64,000 nt of DNA from Phyllostachys edulis (lineage: Eukaryota > Streptophyta > Magnoliopsida > Poales > Poaceae), in contig CM070567.1 in NCBI GenBank assembly GCA_036346405.1, positions 43,877,470 through 43,941,469 on the forward strand, written 5' to 3'. Below, one piece after another: positions 32,954-44,801 of the stretch. Below the pieces are notes generated by a model. It was not told the origin of the DNA. It made no database searches and saw only the letters and a list, made by a program, of their open reading frames with translations. How positions within the stretch are numbered: position 1 is the first letter of the stretch; each line of letters begins with the position of its first letter. A program made the position numbers and the translations under genes.

Positions 32954-33340
32954 TCCGCTACTGCTTTAGGCTGAGAGGGAAGGTTGTGCGCTGAGCTTAT
33001 TTAGGCTTTACGCTACTAAATATCCCGCACTTCGGGTTGGAGCCTAGGCGGTCATGGGCCTGGATTCGTCCCGGAGTTCGGTTGGCTGCAAGCGAAAAAG
33101 TATAACGTGAGAAATTCCCACAGAGCTAATAGGGCGTCATCTTTAATGATCCATAATATAGTACTTGAGAAACCTTAAGCATCTTAATTACTGAAAAGTC
33201 CTTAATGTGTAAGAATCACTGAGATAATGACGCCATTAAGCGTGCCTACGTCACTCGTAGCCTCGTAGGCTCCTCGGCACTCTCCATGCAAGTGAGGCAG
33301 CCAAACGCATTCCCCCTCGAAAGATACGGTAGGAGTTACC
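32954..33340. other. Intergenic stretch with no recognised feature
   Basis: I see no coding region, terminal repeat or tandem array here that I can support. Confidence 0.4.
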
Positions 33341-33352
33341 TGGCTGTAGTGG

Positions 33353-33700
33353 CGGACCCAGAACTAAATATTAGGTATGGCGGAGTCATCAGCGTGGACC
33401 AAGAGTAAACCACAAAGCAAAGAAATCTATACATAAACTATATTGCAATCACATTACGTGACACTAAATAGAATCAACAACTACAATCCGTATGCAAACC
33501 ATTTCTAGCAAATTAAATAGTCAGCCATTCAAAATCTTGAAGCAAAAATCACAATCACGTAGGGCCTATTATCAAACGTTGCTCGATCTAGATTCTGGAA
33601 TTTTGTTGCCGATAGGACCCATAGCATCCTCACACCCCACGTGATAGGCCTTAGCAAATTGAGCCCGAGTGATTGAGTCCAATGGCGAAGCTAGCATGAA
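33353..33700. mobile_element. Possible hAT (Tip100-like) terminal fragments
   Basis: GTAGTGGCGGACCCAGAA at 33353 and CAATGGCGAAGCTAGCATG near 33681 resemble the CAGNGGCGGANCCAG termini of Tip100-type hAT elements in grasses. Both face the same way, so this looks like two broken ends and not one element. No transposase is seen. Confidence 0.35.
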
Positions 33701-33824
33701 ATGAAAAGAGGGCTCAAAGAACTAAGCTACGTTGAGATAAACATAGTATGCATAGTTTCATTCTCTTTTGCAATCCAAATTCATACCTCAACAGAAAGTA
33801 AAGCAAAAAAAAAAGCAAAATTCA

Positions 33825-33910
33825 TGCGGGAGCGAGCAGCCGCTGCTGGTGTTCGTGCACGGGAGCTTCCACGCGGCCTGGTGCTGGGCGAGCACTAGCT
33901 GCCAATCAAA
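33825..33910 (+). pseudogene. Alpha/beta-hydrolase exon fragment
   Basis: One frame reads QPLLVFVHGSFHAAWCWAEH. This is the strand and oxyanion-hole HG motif near the N-terminus of a plant alpha/beta-hydrolase family (VFVHGS.HAAWCWAEHWLP). Directly after it TAG replaces the expected Trp codon, and similarity ends within a few codons. The rest of the gene is absent, so this is an isolated fragment, probably carried in by a transposon. Confidence 0.7.
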
Positions 33911-34485
33911 TCCCAATTTGATTCCGATCGGAAGAGGGAAAGTGGAAAAGGAGAGCTACTACGAATCGTAAAAGAGTAAAAATGTCGAGCATAGGCAAAT
34001 CGAGCCAAGTACACCGTTACTCGTGTTGAAAAACGTAATGACTAAAAGAGTGATTCACTAAGAGGCTCTAGGCCCTAGGATCTCGCCTCAAAGGGTATCT
34101 TGCAATATCCACCGTTAGATCTCATTTAACCTCGTGTTTCACCTTCTTCAACCTCTGGATGCTCAATTTTCGATTCTCTTGGAGCAGATCAATTCGACAT
34201 CGCCTTTCTTCTCCTTGGGATTCCTCGCTTTTCTTAGGCAACAAAGGCCGGCACTTTCGAGGAGGGTTTCTGGTGGCGGTAGCTCAAGGCGATGCCGAGC
34301 TCGCCAGAATGGTGGGTACGCCCCTGCCTGGCTGGGTGGATGCAGACGACCAATCGCCTCCATAAACCGCGTGTGATATTGTGATAGGACTACATATATT
34401 CTGGTGTTTTCAGCCTTGTTCTATGGTGTAGGCTTATTTGACCGAGACATGATGGTGGATGAGTGGTGCAAGTAGGGGTTGTTGT
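33911..34485. other. Unassigned stretch with weak coding signal
   Basis: A plus-strand frame at 34159-34365 (68 residues, MLNFRFSWSRSIRHRL...) has gene-like composition and ends with TGA, but matches nothing I recognise. Nothing else is supported. Confidence 0.25.
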
Positions 34486-34489
34486 TTGG

Positions 34490-35239
34490 TCATAGATCGT
34501 GCTAGTTGAGCTAATATGTTTTTCTAGCAGCATGCTCGAGAATGGCGACCTGTGAAGTGGAAGGTGATACTTCTGTAAATGTGTTTATAAAGGATTTAGA
34601 TAAACATTCAAGGAAAACACCTGTTCGAACAGTTCATGGTGAGGAGCTCAGTTTTGATAACCGGTCCGCTAAAGTATTATCTTTTCGCGGGATATATTGA
34701 ACTTTGAAACTATTGAAGTATTTTTCCAATTTCCCCACTTCATCTAGGTAATGAGCTATTGTCTCATCAGAACATTGAAATTCCTTACTAACCTGGTTTA
34801 CGACTAATTGTGAATCACCAAACGCTAGAAGTCGATGGACACCAAGGGATTTAGCTGCTCGGAGCCCAGCCAGAAGACTTTCATACTCTACCATATTATT
34901 TATAGCAGGGAATTACAGTTGGATTACGTAATGTAACCAGTCGTCTTGTGACGTGACCAGTACTATACCAGCACCCAAGCCTTTAAGTTCTCGAGAACTA
35001 TCGAAGTATAGTGTCTGGTGGTCGTCTTAACTAGACTCAATCTGTTCCTGTGGTTCAAAATTGATCCATTCAGCTATAAAATCTGCCAAGGCCTGATACT
35101 TAATTGTTGTTCGGGTAATAAAATGTATATTAAATGATCAAAATTCTACTACCTACTAAGCAATGCGACCAGTTCACTCTTGATTGTGTATGACACTTCT
35201 CAAGGCAAAGGATGATGGTATTGTAATCTTATGCGATTG
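34490..35239 (-). pseudogene. Degenerate Ty3/gypsy RT tail and RNase H (second, different element)
   Basis: The minus strand shows YQALADFIAEW, a stop, then LYFDSSRELKGLGAGIVLV, VEYESLLAGLRAAKSLGVH, LLAFGDSQLVVNQVSKEF and YIPRKDNTLADRLSKLSSS. These are the RT-RNase H junction and RNase H motifs of a Tat/Athila-type gypsy element. Post-RNase H linker-like sequence runs left to about 34490. At least three stops are present. The solo LTR at 35245-37405 inserted here, and a poor continuation lies at 37411-37674. Confidence 0.82.
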
Positions 35240-35244
35240 AAAGT

Positions 35245-37405
35245 TGTAACACCTCAGCTCAACATGAGCCTAAAATACTACTAAAATAACAGAGTAACAA
35301 ATTAAAACTAAGATATTTTACTAGATTTTGGCAGAACCTCCTTTGTATAGTTAACCATACCGGAGGTTCGCATAGTTATTAATAACAATAATCAATAATC
35401 CAGATGTCCAATTTAAAACATAATCATAAAGACATCCATAATATGCTAATCAACTCTATTACACAATATCCAAAGCATATAGCATAACCAATAGAGAATC
35501 CTTTAAGCATTTTGCTTAATTATTAAAGCATAATCCAAATATAACCAATGGTGAATAGTTCATGGCAGTGTGCAACAAAACTTATGACTATTCCCTCCCA
35601 TGCATGCCGTTCGCGTGAATGGTACCTAAAAAATACAAACAACAGCAAGAGTGAGTCCAAGACTCAGTAAAGTACAATTAATAAGACAATATAATACACA
35701 ACTATATCATCATCATCCAACCACAATTCTCTATAAATAACCAATTCACATGCTCATGCAATGCAAATGCACAAATGCATCTTTTCTTTTCTCTTTGCAT
35801 ATACCGGTAATGCGGAGTATGCATCTGTCGATGCATGCCCATGCATGTGCCTTCTAGCACAGGGACCATAAGCCCACACTCCACGAGTGTGGGGACCACA
35901 AGCCCGCCAAATACATGACGAGGACCTCCAAAATCAATGCTTGGTCACCACGTGACCAAGCCTCAAAGTTGATATCATGATGTATATGAATCAATTCTTT
36001 TATCCAACATAAACATGTATTAGTTAGCAGCAACATACATGAATAAAGAGCATACTCATACCTCTAGCATTCATGAACAGTGACATACACATCATTCTAG
36101 CATCCATGAGTAGAGAATATACACATAATACTAGCAAACATAAACAATCATTCTCAAATATTCTATCACTAATTGCACTTGCCTCAACCGTGCGAAGATG
36201 GAGGACGTGAAGAGGGCGCTGCCCCTGGAACCAAACCCCCACCTGAATAATTTTAACAAACACTCTAAGATAACAATTCTGAACTAAACATTGCTAGAAA
36301 CAAATATATAACTCACTACGCTCCCTAGCGCAACCCAAAACTCCAAATCCTATGACATCGATCTGTCCCCTCAACAGATAGTTCTCTTCTAAAATTCATA
36401 ACTTTTCGTCTAGAGATCCAAAAGGGGTGTTCTTTGATTATCTGGAAATTTTATTAATTTATCTACATAAACCTAGTTGGTGAGCTTTCCAGATTCAACC
36501 ATCTTCTATCCTTACCAAACAGATTAATAGAACAACTAAATCTCGTCAGGGGTTTTGGACAGCGAGACTAAAACTAATGTATCTTTCAGTACACGTAACC
36601 AAACTTTATGTTATTTATCTTTCTGGAAATATTATCAAAATACCTACAACTTTTGTTTTGGTGAGATCTTCTAAAAGATTCATTAACTATTTGCTAATGA
36701 CCGATTAACATTAACTGTCAGAATTAAGACAGAACCACATGACAACAATGCTATGAAAATCATATCTCCTAATCCGCTCATCCAAACGACGTAATCCAAG
36801 AACCTACGGAAAGCTACTAATGTTATCTACAACTCTCTAGGAGACGGCCAGACTGGATTTCATAGCTAACAGCCCTAAATCAGACGAACACTACAAACTG
36901 CCAGAATACCGATCTAATACCGATATCGCCTAAATGCAAGATTACACCACTAATCGAATGGGATCGGGATTACCCTTGAGGAACCGCTGATGAAAGCGAG
37001 TACTACCTCATGATCCCTCTCCTTCCTTTCTCCCTTCTCCCTTCTTCTTCTTAGCCAGCAGCATCCGAAGGAGGTTTTCTCTACACTTTTCTTCTTGGGC
37101 AGCAACAATGGAGAACCACCAAGGGGAGGGAGGTGCAAGGAGGAAGTGCTGGCCAGGGAGGAGGTGCCCAGGAGGAATGGGGGTGGCGGCCAAGGGGTGG
37201 GAGAGGGGAGGCGCATGGGAAGGGAGAGGGGTTGCCTAGGGTTTTGGCTTCCCCCCTTGGACCAAGTTGCTGTGGGCTTTCGGCCCACAGCCCAAGTTGT
37301 CTGAAATATGTAGAAATTCCCCTGAATCTTCTGTTAAATCCCCTCTCTAATTAATTCTCCTCCCTAAAGTCATTCTTCTTACTTAAATATATTTGGGATA
37401 TTACA
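35245..37405 (-). mobile_element. Solo LTR of the TGTAAC family, minus strand, 2161 bp
   Basis: On the minus strand it begins TGTAATATCCCAAATA and ends GAGGTGTTACA. The perfect duplication AAAGT lies at 35240-35244 and 37406-37410. The orientation follows from the TGTAAT(A)TCCC start and the GGCCGAAAGCCCACAG-type stretch followed by AACCCTAGG-like leader sequence on the minus strand. No internal coding region is attached. Confidence 0.82.
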
Positions 37406-37410
37406 AAAGT

Positions 37411-37674
37411 AATGTCGTAGCTTACAGGACGTCATTAATAGGGTATAAAGTAACTTTTGGACTTGAGAGTAGCGCTTCTTTGGTCTATGTAGTACTTCAC
37501 TTACATAGTAAATAGGTCATTGGACCTTATCTCATCATGCGATCAGTACAACACCGACCACATTAGGTGTAGCCGCCGCGCACCCCTACTCAGCCACTTG
37601 AGTCTCGAGTGCAAGTCTCCAGGGGCGCCTGGGCGAGGCCGCACACCCCACAACCCACTCATCCTTAGGCCTTA
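37411..37674 (-). pseudogene. Further degenerate gypsy pol sequence
   Basis: This is the other side of the 35245-37405 insertion, so it was once joined to the RNase H remnant. Only short RT-thumb-like stretches can be read on the minus strand, with many stops. The call rests mainly on position. Confidence 0.4.
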
Positions 37675-40600
37675 TGTAACATCCCAAATTTCTGAGCTTT
37701 AAAAATCTTTTGAATAGTTAGTAGGGAGAAAATTCACCATTTGGATTTATTTGAATTTAATTCAAAAGCTTAAACATGGACTTTGGATATCAAAACAATT
37801 TGATATGATTAAAGTCAACATCAACAATGGTCAAAACTATTTTATTTGGATTCTATATGCTTGGATATATTTTCTAGATTTTTCTAGAATTTTTCCAAGT
37901 TAATTTGCTATTTTATATTACCATTTGGAATTTCTGCTATTTTCTAAAATAGAAAACCAATTATAAATCTCATAAAATAGATTGGGCCGAAACCCAATCC
38001 TATTCCGCCTACCAAAGACTGCACCTTTTTCTCCCATGCTCGCGCTTCTCACGACATGTGGTCCCCACATGTCAATGTCCTCTCTCTCTTCGCTGTTGTT
38101 GGCCCAATTGTCACCGCAATGCGTGTCGGTAGCGACGATTCCTTCTCGAATAAGCCACGACTAGTGGACCCGCCTTGCCACGTCATCGTTGTCTCTGAAG
38201 CAGACTCCTCCTCTTTCCATCGTTGCGTCGCCGCGGGATCTTCTCTTCGCCGTAGCCGCCTCAGACTCCTCTAGCCGCCCGTATAAAAGGAGATCGAGAG
38301 CTCTTGGCCTCCGTGCCCCATACCTAGCCGCTAAAGCCTGAGCACATAACCCTAGATGCCAGAATCGCTTGAGGAAGCAAGCTTGCCGTCGCAACTCCGA
38401 CGAGCTCCATCTCCACCGTCAGTGCCACTCGAGCTCCTTCGTCACCGCCGTCGGCATCGCACGGAGCTGAGCTACCTCTTGATTGCCTTTGTTTCACTAG
38501 AGCACCACCGGAAGGCAGATCCCGATGAGCCCGAATCCTCTCTGTCGCTCAACGCTAGCCACTGGCCACCACAGACGTCCCCGATCACCTGTGAGCACAC
38601 CAGCGAGTTCCCCGCGCCACCCTCTACCTCCCGGTACCACCCATCTCCGGTGTAGCACCGCCGTTCGCCGGAGCCATTGGAACCCGAGCGCCGCCTGTCT
38701 CACCATCATCCACGTCCGCAGCTAGCTCAGCCTCCGCACGCGCGTGTCAACCAGTTGTCACCCAATCAACCTCCACATCAACGCTGATGCGGCAGGATCA
38801 AATCCAATCCAAAACCCCGGTTCGGTGGACTTGGTCTACCGTGAACTGAGCCACTGACCAGTGGGACCGACATCAATTTCTTTTTCTTTTATTTCTTTTC
38901 TAGTTGTAAATCCTTCGTCGACATCAACATTGCGCAATAATCCGATTTTTCTGTTGAAGAATAATTCAGAAGTTCTAAATAAATCCAAATTAGGGTTTTT
39001 CTTTAGATTCAAACTTCCAAAGCCCATATCTTTTTGCATCCGAACTCCGATTGAGCCCATTCAAATTTCTAAATTCATCTAAATTCGAGACCTATTTATC
39101 TGATATTTTTATTTAATTTTTGGGTTTTGTTTTGCCTCTATTATTTATTTGTTTTGTTTGTTTGCTTCATTTGCGAGTAGACGTCGATACTTTGGGAAAC
39201 TTTGAAGAAGAAGGAGCACCTCAAGAGCAAGATCAGTACCTAGATCTATTTCAAGGCAAGTTATACCTTTGATCATATTGAACCCAGTTTTTAAAAGTTA
39301 TATTGATTCAAATTACTGCATTTACTTTAAGTATTTATTTAAATGCTTTTGGGTTTAGTTAATAATCCAATTTGTTATGTCCACCTTGTCTATTGTTATG
39401 CCATAATCTTTTGTCACCCTAGATTGGTTCATTATTTAGTTGGTATTATCATAACACCAACTTGGGTTGGTTAGATACGATTAGTCTGCTTAGCCATGCT
39501 ACGAGTCATCATCTCATGTGATTTGCAAATATAAACCTAACTAAGTGAATATGGAACTATGTGATAAAACTGTGTGTACCGTGTGCTATTACTCGTTGAT
39601 GGCATATGTTGCACTGAACCAACTGGGTGGTAAAGGATTTAGACTAAGGCAAGTGGTGGATACTTTGTGACATGGTGGCTGTGTGAATGGAAATGATAAT
39701 CTGTGTGGCATAGTTAGAAATTGGAAGTCTTGCCTTGGTCAATTAAGGATTTAACTTTGTGTGCATTGAACTGAGCCTTACTGTACGACCACATGCCTAG
39801 TATGGGACAGGCCTAACTTAGTAAGATATGGAATCTCGACATTGATTACTCAAGTTGTAGGTTAGGAGCTCAGTGATGGGTGGAGGTGTGCTACCAAGTA
39901 GTCGCATCGCGAAACGGTTCACCGCTTCCCTGTCCAACAGTGTGTGTTATGCCAAAGCACTGAGTTAGGGTTGGTATAACGGTAAAGCACACTGGGAGTG
40001 TCAATGCTTGAGATGAAGTTTCTGAAACATTTTGTTATGATTAGTGCTTGCAACACTAGTTGTATCGTATGGGTAAAGTGTACAACCTCTGCAGAGTATT
40101 AAATTAATCTATTCGAATAGTCGCGTCCGCGGTCATGGACATGCTCGGGGATTTCACACGAGGGGTAGTTTTCATAAAATCTTTGGGAAGGGAGCTGTGT
40201 GATCTAAGTCATATGGTTGTGTGAATAACTTGTTTAGGATTTGTGTTCTTTGTGAAATCAAACTATTAAAGTTAATATTGTTATTTGTTTTACATTATGA
40301 TTTAATCTATTATTTATATTTAAATTGCAAATGTTTCATTTCTGCAAAAGAACCACAGAAGACATTCCTTTGAAATAAGCCGTCATGTATAATTGCATTC
40401 TGTGGTATGACTTGCGAGCATGGTTGTGTACTCATGCTTGATATAATCAATCAACAGAAGTGGAGGAGTCTTCGCCTACTTTTGAGAAAGAGTTCTACAA
40501 AGGTGCCTGATTATTAGGGTCTTGATCCCAGTGGGTTGCTTGTGGCGAATTGATGGAATTCTGCTGAAGTTATTTGTTTCGCTGCTTATTTCTCTATTGC

Positions 40601-40796
40601 TAGCCCTGCGTGGCTTAATAAATGTAAACTCGACCATAAGGTCAAAATAGTTATTTATTTATAAAACTACTCGTTTATGCTATTAATCGTCTTGTGTGGA
40701 TCGATATTCATCTATGTTGACATTGTGTGCACTAGCGTGATCTTGGACTAGTGCATTATACACAGAGGGTACAGAATTGCATTTTGGGTCCCGACA
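37675..40796 (+). mobile_element. Solo LTR of the TGTAAC family, plus strand, 3122 bp
   Basis: It begins TGTAACATCCCAAATTTC and ends TTGGGTCCCGACA. The perfect duplication CCTTA lies at 37670-37674 and 40797-40801. TATAAAA at 38282 precedes a CG-rich leader. The 3' half is closely collinear with 47480-49040, for example in GGGTAAAGTGTACAA and TATTCGAATAGTCGCGTCCG. No internal region is present. Confidence 0.88.
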
Positions 40797-40861
40797 CCTT
40801 AGTCTTGGGCCTGGGTAGCGACGGGCCTCCCAGCTGAGTGCGGCCCACCATCGGTTCCAAC

Positions 40862-41775
40862 TAGGGATGGCAATTGTGCCTGTTTATCCGCGTGCCCGTG
40901 AGTAAATGCCCTAATGGAGCTGGGCATGGGCTTTACCCACGAGCATGAAAATGGGGGCAACTCTTTGCCCATCGGGTCAACGAGCATGGTCATGGTGAGC
41001 TCTAGCCGTGCTCGTCTCGCCTGTTTACCTGCAACATACACTGACAGATGGGCCAACATTCCCACCAAAACCCTAGTCAGTACTCAGTCACTCGACTCAC
41101 TCGGTCACTCCCAACTCCCAGCCACCACCAACACGATTACACGAAGCAGTCTGCACTCTGTAGTCAAGCCACCTCTAGATCCAAAATTCTTGATTTGCCC
41201 CTCGTCCTCCTCCCTGCCGGCCGCAGCCCCCCGACCTCAATGCCCGGTCGACCGACCCCGACCTCAATGCTCAGTCGCCTCCTCCCACCTGGCCTCCTCC
41301 TCAACGCTCGGCCCCCTCCTTACACCCAGTCGTCGCCCCCCTCCTCCTGCCTGGTCGACCTCAACGTCTGGCCACCACCTCCCGCCTGGTCCCCTCCTCA
41401 TGCCCAGCTGCCTCCAAGAAGGAATCAACACCCCAACCGTCTCCTCCCACTCGGCTCCCTCCTGAACGCAAGTGAGCTTCTTGTTACTTTTTATTTGTGT
41501 TCAACTCTCATATTTGTGTTCAACTCTTAGATGGCGGCTCTGGGAAGTAGTAGCCAAAATGAGCAATCTTCTCATGGCTCAATACTTCGTCCTCAGCATG
41601 TAGGATCTGAAGACAAACCTCAAGTTGAAGAATAACATGTCGAAGATGCAGAAGCAGAAGATGAAGACTCTCGTGGCACAAAGACGAAGCTCACTTCACT
41701 CGTTTGGAACGAATTTACAAGACTGAAAGTCAAGGGTGCTTGGAAGGCAAAGTGCATTTGGTGCAGTAAGTACCT
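40862..41775 (+). mobile_element. Truncated hAT transposon, 5' end with BED-finger exon
   Basis: The 5' terminus TAGGGATGGCAATTGTG is a recognised hAT end, followed by the usual GGGCATGGG/TACCCACG-type repeats. A first exon starts at ATG 41531 (MAALGSSSQNEQSSHGS), has one TAA at about 41633, and carries a BED zinc-finger core LTSLVWNEFTRLKVKGAWK then CIWCSKYL, where the C-x2-C half is visible. The sequence breaks off after this, so the finger's second half and the transposase are missing. Confidence 0.8.
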
Positions 41776-42732
41776 TAGTTTGGAGACCGTTTAGTAGAGT
41801 GGTATACGATAGAGATGGTGTTTGCCAGAATTAGTATAGTGTCAGATCGGCAGAGATGGTCAATTTGCACAATGCGTCAGAGAAGTTAGAGTCAGACCAA
41901 AGATCCCAGTTTACCACGTGTTAGCAATAGAGTGTGTTTGAAACCTTGGATGCTCATTTCAATTCAGTACTGTGTATCGCCCCGAACCGGTAGGCAGATT
42001 GAAAAAAAATATATGAGTTGTGCCTTAACCCATAGTACCAATTCGAACAGGTGAGTGTTGTGTGCAGAGTTTCCCTACAACACCAGATGTCAGTCAGTTC
42101 GCAGTTGTCATTATTTGAAGTCCTTTATAAATGACCGTATGAGACATCGCTCATCTAGAAGCAGATCAGATCACAAAATATGTAGATTTTGCATTAATCA
42201 TGAAGCAAAAGGCCAAGTGTCTAATCCTGAAGGGATTGTAAGTAGCTTAGTTCAAGCAAAAAAGCTACGCAAGTTATATAGATAATCACCCTCGCAATTA
42301 TGTCTATCCTCAGGATACCTGTTAAAGATTTGTGTTACGAATTGTACAACAGAGGTGACAGAGGTGGTATCAGAGGTGTGTCAGTTAGTTCAGATTCCAA
42401 AGCTCGGAAGAAGAATAGTTTATCAATTTGAGTAGCAGAGTTTCCTCAACCCAGAAGTGTCTTCGAGCACCGATCAAGCAGCCTCACCAGAAGCATCCAA
42501 GTGCTAGAAGTCCTTTCCTGCCAAGAGCCAGTTTGTCAAGTTTTCGTTGAAGCAAGAAGTTCAGCAAGAAGCAAGACGTTTGTTCCATGAGTGTTCAGAA
42601 GAGCAGTTCCATCAAAGTCAAAGTAGTTTGAAAGCCAGAAGAGAACTCGAAGGCCGAGTTCTTTAACCCATTCTATAGTCAGCCTGAATCTCGGACACGA
42701 TATTCCTTTAAGGTGGGGGGGGGGGGGAGGTT
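41776..42732 (+). mobile_element. 3' tail of a chromovirus-like gypsy element with polypurine tract
   Basis: Just before the LTR at 42733 the plus strand has AATCTCGGACACGATATTCC, then TTTAAGG and a 20-base G-rich tract (42711-42730). This is the end-of-pol and polypurine arrangement of Tekay/Del-type elements. Upstream sequence is too degenerate for domain calls. TGGTATCAGAG at about 42364 resembles a methionine-tRNA primer site, but no LTR end precedes it. Confidence 0.6.
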
Positions 42733-43600
42733 TGTAACGTCCCAAAATTTGGCTTTTCAAAAATCTTTCAAGTAGTTTAGGTCATTGGAAAATTTCACCA
42801 ATTTTATTTGAATTAATAAAGCTTAATTGGGAATTTTCTAAATTCAAAATATTTAATTTGACTAATATAAAAATCAATTAAATAAAAACAAGTGTTATTT
42901 AGCTTCCTTGTATTCCAAGGAATTTTCTGGTATTTTCTGAGATTTTTTCGAGTTTGTTTGCTATTTTTTGGTCTCCTTGATTTTCGGCCTTTTATTTAAT
43001 TCCTAAAGTCCTTCCTTTTTCTCCCTCCTCGCCCACGTGGCTGCTACAGTACCTAAGGATTACTGTTCATCGTCATCCCAGCCGCCCAGCCAAGAGCCTA
43101 GGTTTATGTTTTCAACCGAATTGTATCCAATTACGTATCTTTCTCTCCAGTGCATATAAAAGGAAACCAACCATGTCATATTGAAACTCTTGATCTTCTC
43201 TCCCAATCCCCTGAATTGGTTTCCTTCGAATCGCTTCCATTTCATCGCAATCTGCTAAAGACCGAGCTCCAACCGAAGGTCTTCCCGGATGAGTTGCACC
43301 TCCATCCGACATCCCCCGGCCGAACCATCTATGACATTGAGTTCGCGTCATCGCGTTCTACGTCATGCTTCCATCCCCTTCGCCCGAAGACCACCGGTTC
43401 ACCGTCGGCCATGTCGAGCCATGTCATTGAAACACGTACGTCGAGTGCCATGCCTCCTCGGTGAGTTTTTCCAAAATCCGGTCACGTCATCTTGTAGCCC
43501 TCGTCGAAACCTATTTTTCCATATTTAGTTTTGAGTTTCATCCACCGTGCGCTGAGTTCGTATGCAAAAGTTATGGTTGTTTTACCGAACAGTGCGCGAA
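42733..43600 (+). mobile_element. Truncated 3' LTR of the chromovirus-like element (TGTAAC family)
   Basis: It starts TGTAACGTCCCAAAATTTGG immediately after the polypurine tract. Its first 110 bp are nearly identical to the LTR starting at 44802. ATATAAAAGG near 43155 is its TATA box. The 3' two thirds are missing: the block gives way to PCNA-like and CACTA sequence near 43600. Confidence 0.75.
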
Positions 43601-43604
43601 AATG

Positions 43605-44385
43605 AGTCCGGGACAAAGAGGTGGATGATGGCCTGGTACTCGGAGTCAGGGATGCCGAGGTGCTCGCTGTCGATGTCCGCAATCTTATCTTGATCTATTC
43701 ATTCACAAGAAAACTACGGTCACAATTGAGAGCCACCAAAAGCAACAAGGCAGGGTGAGGCGACAAGCGATTGATCACTTACTGGCATGTTGGATATCAA
43801 CCAGGAAGAGAGGAGGGATCGATGGGGATATCACCAAAGAATGAAGGAGAGGCGGTGGCGGATCACCGTTGTGTCACAACTGGAGGCAGAGGAGCTCACG
43901 ACGGTAGTCGGCGGTAGTTAGAGCTCGGCGTGGGGAGGTCAGAGGGAGAGACTAGTGGAAGACAAGGCAGGGGTGGCTATAATATATAAGGACAGTACCA
44001 AAATATTTCGCCTCCCGCGCATGCGTCCAAAACATTTCGTCTCTCGCACACGCGTCTAAAAATTTCCGCCATCCCGCGCTACTTAATCACGAGCGGTTTC
44101 AAACAAAAACATGCGTGTTGACCATAATATCACAGACGGTTCTTAACAAGAACCGTCTGTGAAGTATCACAGATGGTTCTTAACAAAAAACCGTCTGTGA
44201 TATTTGGTAGTATCACAGACGGTTTTCAACATGAACCGTCTGTGATATTACTTCTTCATAGACGGTTTTAGCGCGATCAAGAATACGACGGTCGCTAAAC
44301 CAAAATCGCTCAGGATTAGATTATCTGAGCGGTTTTGGTCAACCGTCTGTAATGAGGCGCCCAAGATAGCCTTTTTGTAGTAGTG
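43605..44385 (-). mobile_element. CACTA (En/Spm) element, one end only
   Basis: The right end reads, on the minus strand, CACTACTACAAAAAGGCTAT, a CACTA terminus. Inside it lie subterminal hairpins built from TCACAGACGGTT and AACCGTCTGTGA (44130-44265), typical of this superfamily in grasses. A minus-strand TATATATTATA at about 43979-43990 and a 5'UTR-like stretch precede an ATG at 43788 with a GTAAG donor right after it. No opposite terminus or transposase was found, so the element is truncated at the left. Confidence 0.78.
43624..43692 (-). pseudogene. PCNA exon fragment captured next to or in the CACTA element
   Basis: The minus-strand frame reads QDKIAD followed by IDSEHLGIPDSEYQAI. In plant PCNA these blocks occur in the same order with a seven-residue segment (about 21 bp) between them, so a short deletion joins them here. 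A TAG acceptor-like site precedes the frame, suggesting that intron sequence was captured too. PCNA is the sliding clamp of DNA replication; this piece covers only about 23 codons and cannot be functional. Confidence 0.85.
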
Positions 44386-44801
44386 AAGGAGAATGGGTGG
44401 GCTGCTGCTGGCCTTATAGTTGAGAAAGGGAGGAGGGAGCAATGGAGGAGGCCGACTGGGGAAGAAGAGCAGAGAGGGGGATGAGCTGCTAGTTGGTTTC
44501 GGTTTGGGAGGGAAAGGAGAGGATGAAAATGGGGAGGATGAGGGAGCAAGAGGGTGCTGCCGGCTGTTTATAGAGAGGGAGGGGGAAATAGAGGAGGCAG
44601 CACGGGAGGTGGCGCACGGCCTGGCGGAGGCGGTGGCTGGCCGGCAATGGAGAAGGTGCAACTCGGTCTGGGGAGCTTCGGCTACCGGCATGGCATGGGA
44701 GAAAAGGGCAGTGAGCAGGCAGCAGAGGGGCAGTAGTGGATGTGGGAGAGAATGGGTAGCAAGGGGGGGGGCGAATGGAGGTGGAGCTCATGGTTGGCAA
44801 T
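44386..44801 (-). mobile_element. LTR promoter fragment, minus strand (copy A)
   Basis: This purine-rich plus strand has a minus-strand TATA box (CTCTATAAACAG, about 44565) and a pyrimidine-rich leader. It resembles 49041-49575 in order: GAAGAAGAG, TTTATAGAG, then the shared GAGGTGGCGCACGGCCTGGC. Open frames across it are compositional. It begins directly at the CACTA end. Confidence 0.55.

Noticed and set aside
34542..34701. Plus-strand exon-like frame starting MATCEVEGDTSVNVFI
   Set aside because: It overlaps the minus-strand gypsy RNase H and post-RNase H linker, which explains the sequence better.
42364..42374. TGGTATCAGAG resembling an initiator-Met primer site
   Set aside because: No LTR end precedes it, and the region just upstream has no similarity to the 3' end of the TGTAAC-family LTRs.
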